Shown one piece after another: positions 9,676-18,516 of a stretch of 64,000 bases of DNA. The position numbers were made by a program, and so were the translations under genes. The notes beneath the pieces were generated by a model that ran no database searches, had not been told where the DNA came from, and saw only the letters and a list, made by a program, of their open reading frames with translations. Location of the stretch: assembly GCF_011764445.1 (NCBI RefSeq), contig NZ_BLPG01000001.1:6155001-6219000 (forward strand). The letters are read 5' to 3'. Each line of letters opens with the position of its first letter. The stretch's first letter is position 1. The stretch is from Phytohabitans rumicis. GTDB lineage: Bacteria; Actinomycetota; Actinomycetes; Mycobacteriales; Micromonosporaceae.

Positions 9676-10843
9676 TACAGGTGTCCTCCGATGCGGGCGA
9701 GGGGCTGGCCCGGGGCGACCGGGTCGTCGTGGTGGGCGAGCCACTCCGTCAGCACGCCGGCCTCGTGCGCGGCCACCTCGACGGGGCCCTGCCGGGTCGC
9801 GACGTGCCCGATCACCTGGCCGGCGCGTACGGTGTCGCCCTCGGCGAGGCCGGCGGCGGGCTCGAAGGTGCCGGCGCTGGCGGACACCGCGACCCGGAAC
9901 TGGGGGGCGGGCTCGTGGCTCGGTGCCGCGCCGTGCCGGGCGATCAGGTCGCGGGCGGCGGGCAGGTCGGCGGGCGTGTTCAGGGTGACGATCTCGGGGG
10001 CGCCGGTGCCCTTGAGCTCGCGCTTGACCAGGCCGGCGAGGGTGCCGGCCGGCGGCAGCTCGATCACCGCGGTGACGCCGAGGTCGGCGAGCGTACGCAT
10101 GCACAGGTCCCAGCGGACCGGCGCGGTGACCTGGCGGACCAGTCGCTGAAGCAGCTCGCGGCCGTGGTTGACGGCCGAACCGTCCAGGTTGGACAGCACG
10201 ATCTTGCCGGGGTCGGTCGGGCTGATGCCCCGGCGACGGCGGCGAGGGCCCGCTCCGCAGGCGCCATGAACGGCGTGTGGAACGCCCCGGCGACCTGCAG
10301 CGTGATCACGCGGGTCTTCGCCGGTGGCTCGGCGGCCAGCTTGCCCAGGCTGTCGATCGCGCCGGCGGCGACGATCTGGCCGGTGCCGTTGCGGTTGGCC
10401 GGGTAGAGCCCGTACGCCTCGATCGCGGCGACCACCTCGTCGGCGTCGCCGCCGAGCAGCGCGGCCATGCTGGTCGGCTCGAGGGCGCAGGCGGCCGCCA
10501 TCTCCCGCCCGCGCACGCCGGCCAGCGTGATCGCGGACTCGGAGGTCAGCACCCCGCCGAGCGCCGCGGCGCCCAGCTCGCCGACGCTGTGGCCGGCGAC
10601 CACCGCCACGTCGTACATCGGGAGGTGCTCGGCGGCGAGGAGCGCGGCGGCAACCAGCAACGGCTGGGTGCGCGCGGTGTCCTTGATCTCCTCGGCGTCG
10701 GCCTCGGTGCCCAGGTGCACGAGGTCGACGCCGGCGAGGGCGGACCACCACCGCAGGCGTGCCTCGGTGCCGGGCAGCTCCAACCAAGGGGTGAGGAATC
10801 CGGGCTTCTGGGAACCCTGTCCGGGCGACAGTACGGCGAGCAC
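9675..10843 (-). CDS. fabD: Malonyl-CoA:ACP transacylase with C-terminal biotinyl/lipoyl-like domain (frame broken once)
   Basis: FabD loads malonate from CoA onto ACP. The active Ser86 lies in VAGHSVGELG and His189 in AGAFHTPFM. The frame breaks after ALAAVAG; one base restored in the C-run at 10228-10231 continues it as ISPTDPGKIVLSNLDG and gives 390 codons. Residues beyond about 313 form an extra domain with the hammerhead pattern GLAEGDTVRAGQVIGHV and VAAHEAGVLTEWLAHHDD, but the Lys that carries biotin or lipoate is replaced (EAG). That makes the protein about 70 residues longer than plain FabD. The GTG at 10843 has AGGAGA nine bases upstream. Confidence 0.9.
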
Positions 10844-10956
10844 GTCTAAGACTCTCCTGGATACTCGTGAGTCAGGTGTGTGCTGGCATGCACCAATCCG
10901 CACTACAGCCTTTGTGAGAACCCTACAAAGATCCCAGGTCGCGCCCTAGGGATCGT
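10844..10956 (-). promoter_or_regulatory. Upstream region of the fab operon with two inverted repeats
   Basis: Between the fasR stop and the fabD start lie CTTTGT (10910-10915) opposed by ACAAAG (10925-10930), and GATCCC (10930-10935) opposed by GGGATC (10949-10954). They are good candidates for the operator of the regulator encoded just upstream. No convincing -35/-10 pair stands out. This is inference from position and symmetry. Confidence 0.4.
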
Positions 10957-12147
10957 TCAGGTTGTGGGAGGTGTCACAGGGTCCAGCCGGCCGATCGTGA
11001 GCGCCACCCGCAGCGCAAACGCGTCCCGCGGGGTCAGCGGCGACAGCCCGGTCACGTCGGCGATCCGCTTGAGCCGGTAGCGCACCGTGTTCGGGTGGAC
11101 GAACAGCGACCGGGCCGCGCCCTCGAGCACCCCGCCCGCCGCGAAGAAGGCGTCCAGCGTGTCCAGCAGTTCGCCGCCGGCGCGCGCCAGCCCGCCGTAC
11201 ACGTCCTGGCGGAGCCGGCGGCGGGCCTCGACATCGCCGGCGAGCGCGCGCTCCGGAAGCAGGTCACTGGCCGCCACCGGACGCGGCGCGGCCGGCCACG
11301 CGGCCGCTGCCCGAAAGCCGGCGAGCGCCGCCCGGGCCGACTCCGTCGCCTCGTCCAGCGTCGCCACCGCCGGGCCCACCACCACCGGCCCGTCGCCGAA
11401 GCCGGCCAGCAGTTTTTCGGTCGCCGCGAGCGGGTCGGCCGCCCCACCGAGTACGAGCACCAGCCGGTCGCCGTGCACCCCGCCGATGATCTCCACGCCG
11501 ATCCGCCGCGCCGCCCGGTAGACCGTGTGCAACACGGCGGACGCCTCGCCACCGGGGGAGCGGCCCACCGCGACCGCCACCGGAGGGGCGTCCGCCCAGC
11601 CCAGCGCGGCCGCCCGGCTGGCCAACACGTCCGAGGAGTCGCCGCGCAGCAGCGCGTCGACCAGCAGCGCCTGCAACCGCGCGTCCCAGGCGCCACGCGA
11701 CTCCGCCGCGCGGGCGTACACCCGGGCCGCCGAGAACGCCACCTCGCGCGAAAACTTCAGGACCGCCTCGCGCAGCGCGGCCTCTTCCCCGGGTACGGCG
11801 AGGTGCGGCACCTGCTCTTCGGCCACGTCGATGGTGACCTTGATCAGGGCGACGGTCTGTTGCAGCGAGATCGACCGGGCCAGCGCGGTGGGCGCCGCCT
11901 CGAAGATCTCATCGGCGAGATCCTGGGAGGCCCGCTTGGCGTCCCGCTGTAGCCACTCCACCAGCGACCGCACGCCGGCCTGGGCGACCAGCATGACCCA
12001 GGCGCGCTGGTCGGCCGGCAACTCCCGAAACCAGGGCAGCGTCTCGTCCATGCGCGCCACGCTCGCGGTCGCCACCGCACCGGCCGAGCGCTCGATCCGG
12101 CGCACGGTGGCGCTCAGCTCGACGGGGTCATCCCTGCGGGGCGGCAC
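10957..12147 (-). CDS. fasR: PucR-type regulator of fatty acid synthesis, FasR-like
   Basis: The 396-residue protein ends in the PucR C-terminal helix-turn-helix, seen as SLFVHPNTVRYRLKRIADVTG near residues 345-365, preceded by a GGDEF-like regulatory middle. In Streptomyces the protein in this place, directly before fabD-fabH-acpP-fabF, is FasR and is needed for full expression of that operon. Here order and strand are the same, with 113 bases before fabD. The inducer is unknown from sequence. The ATG at 12147 is used; later starts are possible. Confidence 0.88.
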   Translation of the reverse strand: MPPRRDDPVELSATVRRIERSAGAVATASVARMDETLPWFRELPADQRAWVMLVAQAGVRSLVEWLQRDAKRASQDLADEIFEAAPTALARSISLQQTVALIKVTIDVAEEQVPHLAVPGEEAALREAVLKFSREVAFSAARVYARAAESRGAWDARLQALLVDALLRGDSSDVLASRAAALGWADAPPVAVAVGRSPGGEASAVLHTVYRAARRIGVEIIGGVHGDRLVLVLGGAADPLAATEKLLAGFGDGPVVVGPAVATLDEATESARAALAGFRAAAAWPAAPRPVAASDLLPERALAGDVEARRRLRQDVYGGLARAGGELLDTLDAFFAAGGVLEGAARSLFVHPNTVRYRLKRIADVTGLSPLTPRDAFALRVALTIGRLDPVTPPTT

Positions 12148-12181
12148 GGGTACAGCCTGTCACGTCCCGGGTCGTGCCACT

Positions 12182-12846
12182 ATGGCCGGGATGATCGCCC
12201 GGATCCCGCTGCTCGTGCCGTCGGTGGCGCTGGCCGCGTTCCTGACCCTCACGGCCCTCGTGACCGCAGACTGGGCACCGGTCGACCGCTTCGACGTCGC
12301 GATGAGTGACGACATGCGCCGGTACGGACACGAGCACCTCGGGCTGATCGACGTCCTGCGCGTGGTGACCGACGTGGCGGCCACGCTCCCGTTCGTGGCG
12401 GCCGGCATCGCGGCGACGGCGTTCCTGCTGGCGACCGGCCGGCGCCGCCCGGCGTACCTGTGCGCCTGGGTGACCGTGCTGATCCCGGTGCTGTGGGGCG
12501 CCATGCACTGGCTGCTGACCCGCCCGCGCCCGCAGGACGGCTTCGTGCTCGTCGACAGCAACGGCTTCCCCAGCGGCCATACCTCGCACGCGACCGCGGC
12601 CGGCCTGGTCGCGGTGCTCCTCCTCTGGCCGCATCTCGCACGCGCCGGCCGGATCGCCGTGGTCGCGCTGGCGGTGGTGTTCGCCGTGTTCATCGGCGCG
12701 ACCCGGGTGATCCTGCTGGCCCACTGGCCCACCGATGTACTCGGCGGCTGGCTCCTCGCATTCGCGGTAGTCCCCTTGGTGGCCCGCGCCCTCTCCGCCC
12801 CCACGGCCCTTTCCCTGCCGATCAAGGGCATATGGTCGTGGTTTGA
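12182..12846 (+). CDS. PAP2-family phosphatase, 3' end running into a palindromic element
   Basis: The membrane phosphatase has the three PAP2 signature blocks: LTRPRPQDG, FPSGHTSHATA and TRVILLAHWPTDVLGGWLLA, within five or six membrane spans. It should remove phosphate from a lipid such as phosphatidate or undecaprenyl pyrophosphate. As printed, the frame has no stop after the last span and stays open through two palindromic elements to 13582, opposite the next gene, which is not credible. Restoring one C in the run at 12799-12803 ends it at 12846 with 222 codons, a normal size. Even then the last dozen codons lie in the element. The ATG at 12182 is chosen; 12191 is an alternative. Confidence 0.72.
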
Positions 12847-12895
12847 TCTCCAATCCACGGCCGTATGCCCTTGGTCGACGCAGAAGTCCTTGATC
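12820..12895 (-). repeat. 57-bp palindromic element, copy 2 (right outer half-site only)
   Basis: The core is 12820-12876, spacer in the reverse orientation (TTTGATCTCC), with the right-hand terminal GATC changed to GGTC. The outer GATC ends exactly 19 bp past the core. Confidence 0.88.
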
Positions 12896-13023
12896 GACGA
12901 GAGGGGCAGAGCGCTGGGCGCCGCCAACCCCGGGCCGGCGCAAGATCTGGCGGCCACGGGGCCATCCGGAATGCGCCCACGCGGCGAGCGCCGTCACGAG
13001 TCCCGCCGCAGCGGCGCCTCACC

Positions 13024-13099
13024 GATCAAGGACTTTCGCGTCGATCAAGGGCAAACGGCCGTGGATTGGAGATCAAAGCACGACCATATGCCCTTGATC
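13024..13099 (+). repeat. 57-bp palindromic element, copy 3 (left outer half-site only)
   Basis: The core is 13043-13099 in orientation P, with the outer GATC 19 bp before it. The last base of the following GATCGACG begins a 16-bp tandem repeat. It lies between convergent genes. Confidence 0.9.
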
Positions 13100-13163
13100 G
13101 ACGAGGAAAGGCAGGGACGAGGAAAGGCAGGGACGAGGAAAGGCAGGGACGAGGAAAGGCAGG
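13100..13163. repeat. 16-bp tandem repeat, four perfect copies
   Basis: The unit GACGAGGAAAGGCAGG is repeated four times from 13100 to 13163. It starts exactly at the right edge of palindromic element copy 3. Confidence 0.95.
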
Positions 13164-13197
13164 GTGGCGCAGAGAGGCCGGGTGGCGGGGCTGTGAG

Positions 13198-13842
13198 TTA
13201 TCGCAGGTTGAGGTCTTGGGCTACGAGGGCTGCCTGGACGCGGGTGCGCAGGCCGAGCTTGGTCAGGATGCGGCTCACGTGGGTTTTCGTGGTGGACTCG
13301 GCCAGGTCGAGGCGCTTGGCGATCTGCTGGTTGGACAGGCCCTGGCCCAGGCAGGCGAGCACCTCGCGCTCGCGCGGTGTCAGCTCGGCGACCGCCGTAC
13401 GCAGGGCGTCGGGCGGGTCGGGGGCGGTCGCCGCGAACGCCTTGATCAGTCGCCGGGTCACCGCCGGAGCGATGAAGCCGTCGCCGCGGGCCACCGTGCG
13501 GACCGCGTCGACCAGGCCGTCGGCGTCGGTGTCCTTGAGCAGGAAGCCGGCCGCGCCCGCGCGCAGTGCCCCGAACACGTAGTCGTCGAGGTCGAACGTG
13601 GTCAGCACCAGCACGTCGGCGAGGTCCGCCGCGACGATCTCGCGGGTGGCGGAGATGCCGTCCAGCCGCGGCATGCGTACGTCCAGCACGGCCACGTCCG
13701 GCGCCAGCTCCCGGCACAGCGCGACGGCCTCCTCGCCGTCGGCCGCCTGCCCGACCACCTCGACGTCCGGCGCGCCGTCGAGGATCAGCACCAGGCCGGC
13801 GCGTACGGCCTGCTGGTCGTCCGCCACCACGACCCGGATCAC
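13198..13842 (-). CDS. NarL/LuxR-family response regulator
   Basis: The 214-residue protein has a receiver domain at residues 1-120, with acidic DD at 8-9, phosphorylated Asp in VAVLDVRMP near 54 and Lys in LLKDT near 104. A LuxR-type DNA-binding domain at about 148-210 has LTPREREVLACLGQGLSNQQIA. It overlaps the stop of the sensor gene by four bases and should be activated by that kinase. No target is visible. The PAP2 reading frame opposite is explained above as spurious. Confidence 0.93.
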   Translation of the reverse strand: MIRVVVADDQQAVRAGLVLILDGAPDVEVVGQAADGEEAVALCRELAPDVAVLDVRMPRLDGISATREIVAADLADVLVLTTFDLDDYVFGALRAGAAGFLLKDTDADGLVDAVRTVARGDGFIAPAVTRRLIKAFAATAPDPPDALRTAVAELTPREREVLACLGQGLSNQQIAKRLDLAESTTKTHVSRILTKLGLRTRVQAALVAQDLNLR

Positions 13843-14972
13843 GTCGGCAGCTCCGCGTACACCCGCCAGTGGGTGCCGTCGCGGCCCGCGTCGAAGCGGC
13901 CGTGCAGCAGCGCGGCCCGCTCGCGCATGCCGATCAGGCCAGCACCCGCCCCGGGTACGGCGGACGCGCCGTTGACCGGGTTCTCGACGGTGACGGTGAC
14001 CGTGTCCGCGGTGTAGCCGACCGCCACGTCGGCGCGGCCGGTGCCGTGCTTGAGCGCGTTGGTCAGCGACTCCTGCACGATCCGGTACGCGGCCAGGTCG
14101 ACACCCACCGGCACCGGCCGCGGCTCGCCGGTGGTCGCCAGGCGTACCGTGAGGCCGGCGCCGCGGGCCAGCGCGACCAGGCGGTCCACTTCGGACAGCC
14201 GTACCCGGGTCGGCTCGTCACCGCCCTCGCCCTCGCGCAGCAGTTCGATCATCTGGCGCATCTCGGCCAGTCCTTGCACGCTGTTCTCCCGGATGACCTT
14301 GAGGGCCTGCTCGACCGCGGCGGGATCCCGGCGGCGTACGGACAGCGCGGCCGTGGCGTGGATGGCGACCGCGCTCAGGTGGTTGGCGATCACGTCGTGC
14401 AGTTCCCGGGCCATCCGCGTGCGCTCGGCCGTCACGGCCTGGCGCCGGTCCAGTTCGACGAGGCGGGCGGTCTGCTCGGCCCGAGCCCGCTCGGTGGCCG
14501 CCTGGTCCCGGTACTGCCGGACGCTGATCCCGGTCACCACCGGCAGCACCCCGGCGAGCGCGGGCGGCACCGCCAGCACCATCCCGCGCCACGACCCGAA
14601 GATCACGACGCCGGCGACCGCGGCCACCCCGGTCAGCCCGATCACCACCCCCAGCAGGGTCCGCCACAGCCGCCGCGAGCCGTACACGCACGAGTCGTAG
14701 AGCACCTGCGTGTAGACCAGGATCGTGCCGAGCGAGCCGCCGAGGGCGAGGTCGGCGGTGACCGCGAGCGTGCCGATGGCGAGGCCGGTGCGGGTCGCGA
14801 TCCGGCGCAGGGCGAGGGCGGCGCACGCCACCACCAGCGGGACGAGGAAGAGCGCCTCGCGCTGCTGCGCGATCGAGTCGATCGTGGGGCCCACGTCGAG
14901 CGCGAGCAGCAGGACGCCGCCGGCGAGCGATCCGCCCGCCAGCGCGAGGTCGAACCGCAGCGCCCTGGTCAC
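13839..14972 (-). CDS. Sensor histidine kinase, HisKA_3 family
   Basis: The 377-residue protein has about five membrane spans in its first 150 residues, a short linker, then the HisKA_3 dimerisation block RTRMARELHDVIANHLSAV with the phosphorylated His, and a degenerate HATPase end (GAGAGLIGMRERAALL). This is the DesK/NarX-like type pairing with LuxR-type regulators, here the overlapping downstream gene. It lacks a recognisable extracellular sensing domain, so the signal is probably sensed in or at the membrane. Confidence 0.92.
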   Translation of the reverse strand: MTRALRFDLALAGGSLAGGVLLLALDVGPTIDSIAQQREALFLVPLVVACAALALRRIATRTGLAIGTLAVTADLALGGSLGTILVYTQVLYDSCVYGSRRLWRTLLGVVIGLTGVAAVAGVVIFGSWRGMVLAVPPALAGVLPVVTGISVRQYRDQAATERARAEQTARLVELDRRQAVTAERTRMARELHDVIANHLSAVAIHATAALSVRRRDPAAVEQALKVIRENSVQGLAEMRQMIELLREGEGGDEPTRVRLSEVDRLVALARGAGLTVRLATTGEPRPVPVGVDLAAYRIVQESLTNALKHGTGRADVAVGYTADTVTVTVENPVNGASAVPGAGAGLIGMRERAALLHGRFDAGRDGTHWRVYAELPT

Positions 14973-15092
14973 GCTCCGATCACATCACACGGAACGCCCG
15001 CCGGCCTCCGCCCGCGCGACGAGCGGACGCGGTCGCGGGTCCGTCAAAGGGAGTACGCCGATTCCGTCACCGGTGCCGACGCCGTGGCCCCG

Positions 15093-15653
15093 ATGCCCGC
15101 CGACGCTGGGGTCATGGTTCTGGCGGTGATCGCTGCGTGCGAGATCGGATTCTGGGTACTGCTCGGCGCCGGGTTGGTGGCCCGGTACCTGTTGCGGATG
15201 CGGCGCCTCGGCGGCGTACTCCTGCTGTCTGTGCCCGTGGTGGACGTGGTACTGCTGGCGGCGACGGTGATCGACCTGCGGCGCGGCGCGACGGCGAACT
15301 TCACCCACGGGCTCGCGGCGGCGTACATCGGATTTTCGATCGCGTTCGGACACTCCATGGTCCGCTGGGCCGACCAGCGGTTCGCACACCGCTTCGCCGG
15401 CGGCCCGCCGCCGTGGAAGCCGCCGAAGGGCGGCTGGGAGCGCGCCCGGTACGAGTGGCGGGAGTGGTGCAAGGGCCTGGCCGGCTGGGCCGTGGCGTGT
15501 GGCCTGCTCGGCGCGGGCATCCTGCTGGTCGACGATCCGGGCCGGACCGAGCAACTCGGCGCGTGGATCTGGCGGCTCACGATGGCACTCGTGATCTGGT
15601 TGGTCGCGTTCCCACTGTGGGCCACGTTATTTCCTGCACGGGCCAAGGAGTGA
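15093..15653 (+). CDS. Hypothetical membrane protein
   Basis: The protein of about 186 residues has three spans near its start (VMVLAVIAACEIGFWVLL, LGGVLLLSVPVVDVVLL, GLAAAYIGFSIAFG), a Pro/Trp-rich loop (GGPPPWKPPKGGWERARYEW) and two more spans near the C-terminus. I do not recognise a named family. It is divergent from the sensor kinase with about 120 bases between. Starts at 15093 and 15114 (both ATG) are possible. Third-position GC supports coding. Confidence 0.72.
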   Translation: MPADAGVMVLAVIAACEIGFWVLLGAGLVARYLLRMRRLGGVLLLSVPVVDVVLLAATVIDLRRGATANFTHGLAAAYIGFSIAFGHSMVRWADQRFAHRFAGGPPPWKPPKGGWERARYEWREWCKGLAGWAVACGLLGAGILLVDDPGRTEQLGAWIWRLTMALVIWLVAFPLWATLFPARAKE

Positions 15654-15676
15654 TGTCATAGGGGCCGGGGAGGCTG

Positions 15677-16054
15677 GTGCAGGCGAAAGACGCCGGTGAG
15701 GAGATCAAGATGGCGCACGGGGAGGCCGAGCACGGCAGCGCCGAGAGCGAGCAGCACTACCTGCTCGGCCAGCAAGGGCTGGCCAGCAGGCACATGCGCT
15801 GGGTGTGCGGGGTCGGGCCGCAGCCTGTCGACGGCGTGGTTGGCGACCGCGTCGACGACGAGGCTGAGGCGGAGGCGTCCGACGCGCCACCGGAGGCACC
15901 GTTGGACGAGGGGCGCCCGATCGGGGCGGACCGTCGTGGCCCGGCTGTATGCCGATCGAGTCGGCAGGGCTGGGCGGGGGCACACCGCCACGGCGCGGTG
16001 CGGCCTCGGGCGCGCGGAAACCGGCGGGAGCGCCCGCCGGACCGCTGGTGCTGA
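15677..16054 (+). CDS. Possible small hypothetical protein
   Basis: The 424-bp stretch between the membrane-protein gene and the TetR gene has no recognisable gene. This frame, starting GTG at 15677 (GGGGAGG just before) or ATG at 15710, has good third-position GC to about 15950 and an acidic product containing DRVDDEAEAEASDAPPEAP. After that the composition turns basic and random-looking, so the 3' part may be out of frame. An opposite frame with the same third-position phase is less protein-like. No family is recognised. Confidence 0.25.
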   Translation: MQAKDAGEEIKMAHGEAEHGSAESEQHYLLGQQGLASRHMRWVCGVGPQPVDGVVGDRVDDEAEAEASDAPPEAPLDEGRPIGADRRGPAVCRSSRQGWAGAHRHGAVRPRARGNRRERPPDRWC

Positions 16055-16076
16055 TCTCCCTCTCTACGCTGTAGGA

Positions 16077-16706
16077 GTGCGGGCAAAACAGCAGATTTTG
16101 GACGAAGCGCTCGCCTTGGCCGACGAGCGCGGTCTTGGCGCGGTCTCCATGCGGGCCATCGCCCAGCGGTTGGGGCTGACCTCGATGGCGCTGTACCCGT
16201 ACGTCGGCACCAAGGACGATCTGCTCGACGGCATGGTGGGCCGGCTGCTCGCCCAGCTCCTACCGGCGGGCGACGGCGCGGGCGCCGGCGCGGGCATCGG
16301 CGACGGCGAGTGGCGCGACCGGCTGCGTGCGGTGGCCCGCGCCGCCCGGGCCCTCGCCCGCGCGCATCCTGGCGCGTACCCGCTGCTCATGGTCCGTCCG
16401 TCGGTCACGCCGGACGCCGTACGGGTGGTCGACGTGCTCTACCAGGTACTGCTGGACGCGGGTGTGCCCGGGTCGGCCGTGCCCCGGCTGGAGCGGATGC
16501 TGTCGACGTTCGTGCTGGCCTTCGCCACATCGGAGGTCAACGGGCGGTTCGCGGCGGGCCGCCGGAGCGCGGAGGTCGCGGCCGAGCCCCTGCCCGCCCA
16601 CCAGCGGCTCGCCGCCTGGCTCGCCGAGGAGATCGACTGGGACGCCGAGTTCGAGGCCGACGTCGACGACCTGATCAAGCTGGTGGAAATCACCGCTAGC
16701 CGGTAG
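16077..16706 (+). CDS. TetR-family transcriptional regulator
   Basis: The 209-residue protein has the TetR helix-turn-helix at about residues 5-50 (AKQQILDEALALADERG, SMRAIAQRLGLTSMALYPYV, KDDLLDGMVG), and a TetR_C-type ligand domain beyond residue 80. The GTG at 16077 has no spaced ribosome site, but TACGCT at 16065-16070 could be a -10 that yields a leaderless transcript. Its target is unknown; TetR proteins usually repress a neighbouring transporter or enzyme, and neither flanking gene is an obvious one. Confidence 0.88.
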   Translation: MRAKQQILDEALALADERGLGAVSMRAIAQRLGLTSMALYPYVGTKDDLLDGMVGRLLAQLLPAGDGAGAGAGIGDGEWRDRLRAVARAARALARAHPGAYPLLMVRPSVTPDAVRVVDVLYQVLLDAGVPGSAVPRLERMLSTFVLAFATSEVNGRFAAGRRSAEVAAEPLPAHQRLAAWLAEEIDWDAEFEADVDDLIKLVEITASR

Positions 16707-16885
16707 TCCGCGCCGTCCAGAGCGCGGAGATGGGTACGCAGCAGAGCTTTTCGCCGAAGCGGAGCGTCTCAGTGCCACAGTAGAGGACGAACCCCGCCGC
16801 AAAGCGTGCACTTTACATCTGCCGAGAACTCGAAGGTGTGACTGAGCGTGCGGCGGGGCGGTAGCGCGCACGGACAGCCGGTACG

Positions 16886-18186
16886 GTGTCGCGAGTGGGC
16901 AAGCGCAACCGTGAGCGGCGCCAGCAGAAGCAGGCCAGCCAGCGGGCGAAGGCCAGGGCCCGGGAGCAGCGCCGGGCGGCGTCGCCGTTGGCCGCCATCC
17001 AGCAGCTCATCCTCGAGGGAGTGGACGCGCGCCTCGACGGCAACCTGGAGGAGTACGGCCGCGCGGTGAAGGTGCTCGCGGAGCTCGGCGGCGCGGTCGG
17101 GACCGTGCTCTTCGACCTCCTGCAGATGGCCGCGGGGGTGCCTGGGAGCGTGGGTGGCAGCCCGCCGACCTGGTTCGGCACACCGGCCGCGAGTTCGACG
17201 CCCGGCGCGTACGCATGCTGGTCGACGCGATGGCCGCGGCCATGCGCCCCTTCGCGGCGGCCACAGTGGACGAACGTTGGACCGCGCAGCTCGTGGCGGC
17301 CGGCGCGAAGGTGTGGTGGGAGCGCGACGACGCCTACCTCGACGGCTGGCGGGAGCGGGAGGGCGTCGACGAGCAGACCGCGGTCGGGTGCGCGCTCGAC
17401 GTGCTGTCGGTGCTGGACGTCTTGCCGGTCCTGCCGGAGCTGTGCCCGCCGCCGGGCCAGGCGCGGGGCGGCAGCCTGGGCGTGACCAGCAACCGGTTGG
17501 TCGACGCGCGCAAGCTGGACCGGGTACGGGCGCTGCTGGCCAAGGCCGAGTCGACCAGCTTCCCGGAGGAGGCCGAGGCGTTCACCGCCAAGGCGCAGGA
17601 GCTGATGGCCCGCCACAGCATCGACTACGCGTTGCTGTCGGAGAGCCGGCGCGACGAGCCGCTGGGTCGCCGGTTGGGTGTCGACAACCCGTACGAGGCG
17701 CCCAAGGCCCTGCTGCTCGACGCGGTGGCGAGCGCCAACCGCTGCCGCTCGGTGTGGACCCAGATGTACGGGTTCGCGACCGTCCTCGGGTTCCCGCCCG
17801 ACCTGGACGCGGTGGAGCTGCTCTACACCTCGCTGCTGGTGCAGGCGACGGCCGCCATGACGTACCAGGGATCGCGTACGGACGCGGCGGGCCGCTCCCG
17901 CACGCGGTCGTTCCGGCAGGCGTTCCTGACCGCGTACGCGCACCGGATCCGGCAGCGCCTGGCCGACGCGACCGGCGCGGCGGTGGCCGAAGCGTCGAGC
18001 GGCCCGGGGCGCGGCGAGCTGGTGCCTCTCCTGACCGCCCGGGAGGACGCGGTCGACAAGGCGACCAAGTCGATGTTTCCGCAGGTGGTGGGGAAGTCGA
18101 TGCCGGTCAGCAACCGCGAGGGCTGGATCGCCGGCGTCGCCGCCGCGGACGCCGCATCGCTGGGCATCCGCGGCGAGCTGTCCTAG
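16886..18186 (+). CDS. DUF2786-domain protein (frame broken once)
   Basis: The N-terminus is very basic (GKRNRERRQQKQASQRAKAR). The middle holds the DUF2786 block, RKLDRVRALLAKAESTSF and AQELMARHSID, at about residues 210-250, followed by a predicted helical C-terminal half. The two parts are in different frames; one G added to the G-run at 17134-17138 joins them as MAAGGAWERGWQPADLVRH and gives 434 codons. DUF2786 proteins have no established function, though some family members resemble phage proteins. GTG at 16886 or 16895 could start it. Confidence 0.8.
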
Positions 18187-18192
18187 TCGGTC

Positions 18193-18516
18193 CTAGTCGG
18201 CGTCGCCGGCCTTCTCCTCGTCGGCGCTGGAGCCCACGACGGCAAAGTTCTGGTCGAGCTGGACGTCGACCTGATTGCCGTTGTCGAGCGTGACCTCCAC
18301 CTCGTAGTAGCTGTCCTCGTCGCCGACCTCGGTCTCGGTCACCCGGCCGCCGCCGGTGTGCGCGAGCGCTGCCGCGCTGGCCTTGGTGAGTGCGTCGCCG
18401 GTGATCGGCGTTTCGGAGTCGTCCGTGGCGGCGGCGATCGCGGTGCCTCCACCGGCGCCGACGACGATCACCGCCGCGGCGACGGCCGCCAGGGTCCACT
18501 TCATTTTTCGTGTCAT
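18193..18516 (-). CDS. PepSY-domain membrane-anchored protein
   Basis: The 107-residue protein has an N-terminal signal or anchor (KMKWTLAAVAAAVIVVGAG) and one PepSY unit: ALTKASAAALAHTGGGRVTE, then YYEVEVTLDNGNQVDVQLD. PepSY proteins are thought to bind or restrain peptidases or sensors at the outer face. Its ATG overlaps the stop of the sensor kinase by four bases, giving a regulator-kinase-PepSY operon. The PepSY protein may therefore modulate the kinase, which is inference from position. Confidence 0.85.
   Translation of the reverse strand: MTRKMKWTLAAVAAAVIVVGAGGGTAIAAATDDSETPITGDALTKASAAALAHTGGGRVTETEVGDEDSYYEVEVTLDNGNQVDVQLDQNFAVVGSSADEEKAGDAD

Noticed and set aside
15656-15991. A minus-strand gene between the membrane protein and TetR genes
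   Set aside because: Its third positions do not have the expected GC bias and the product resembles no protein. The plus-strand frame there is slightly better, but is itself weak.
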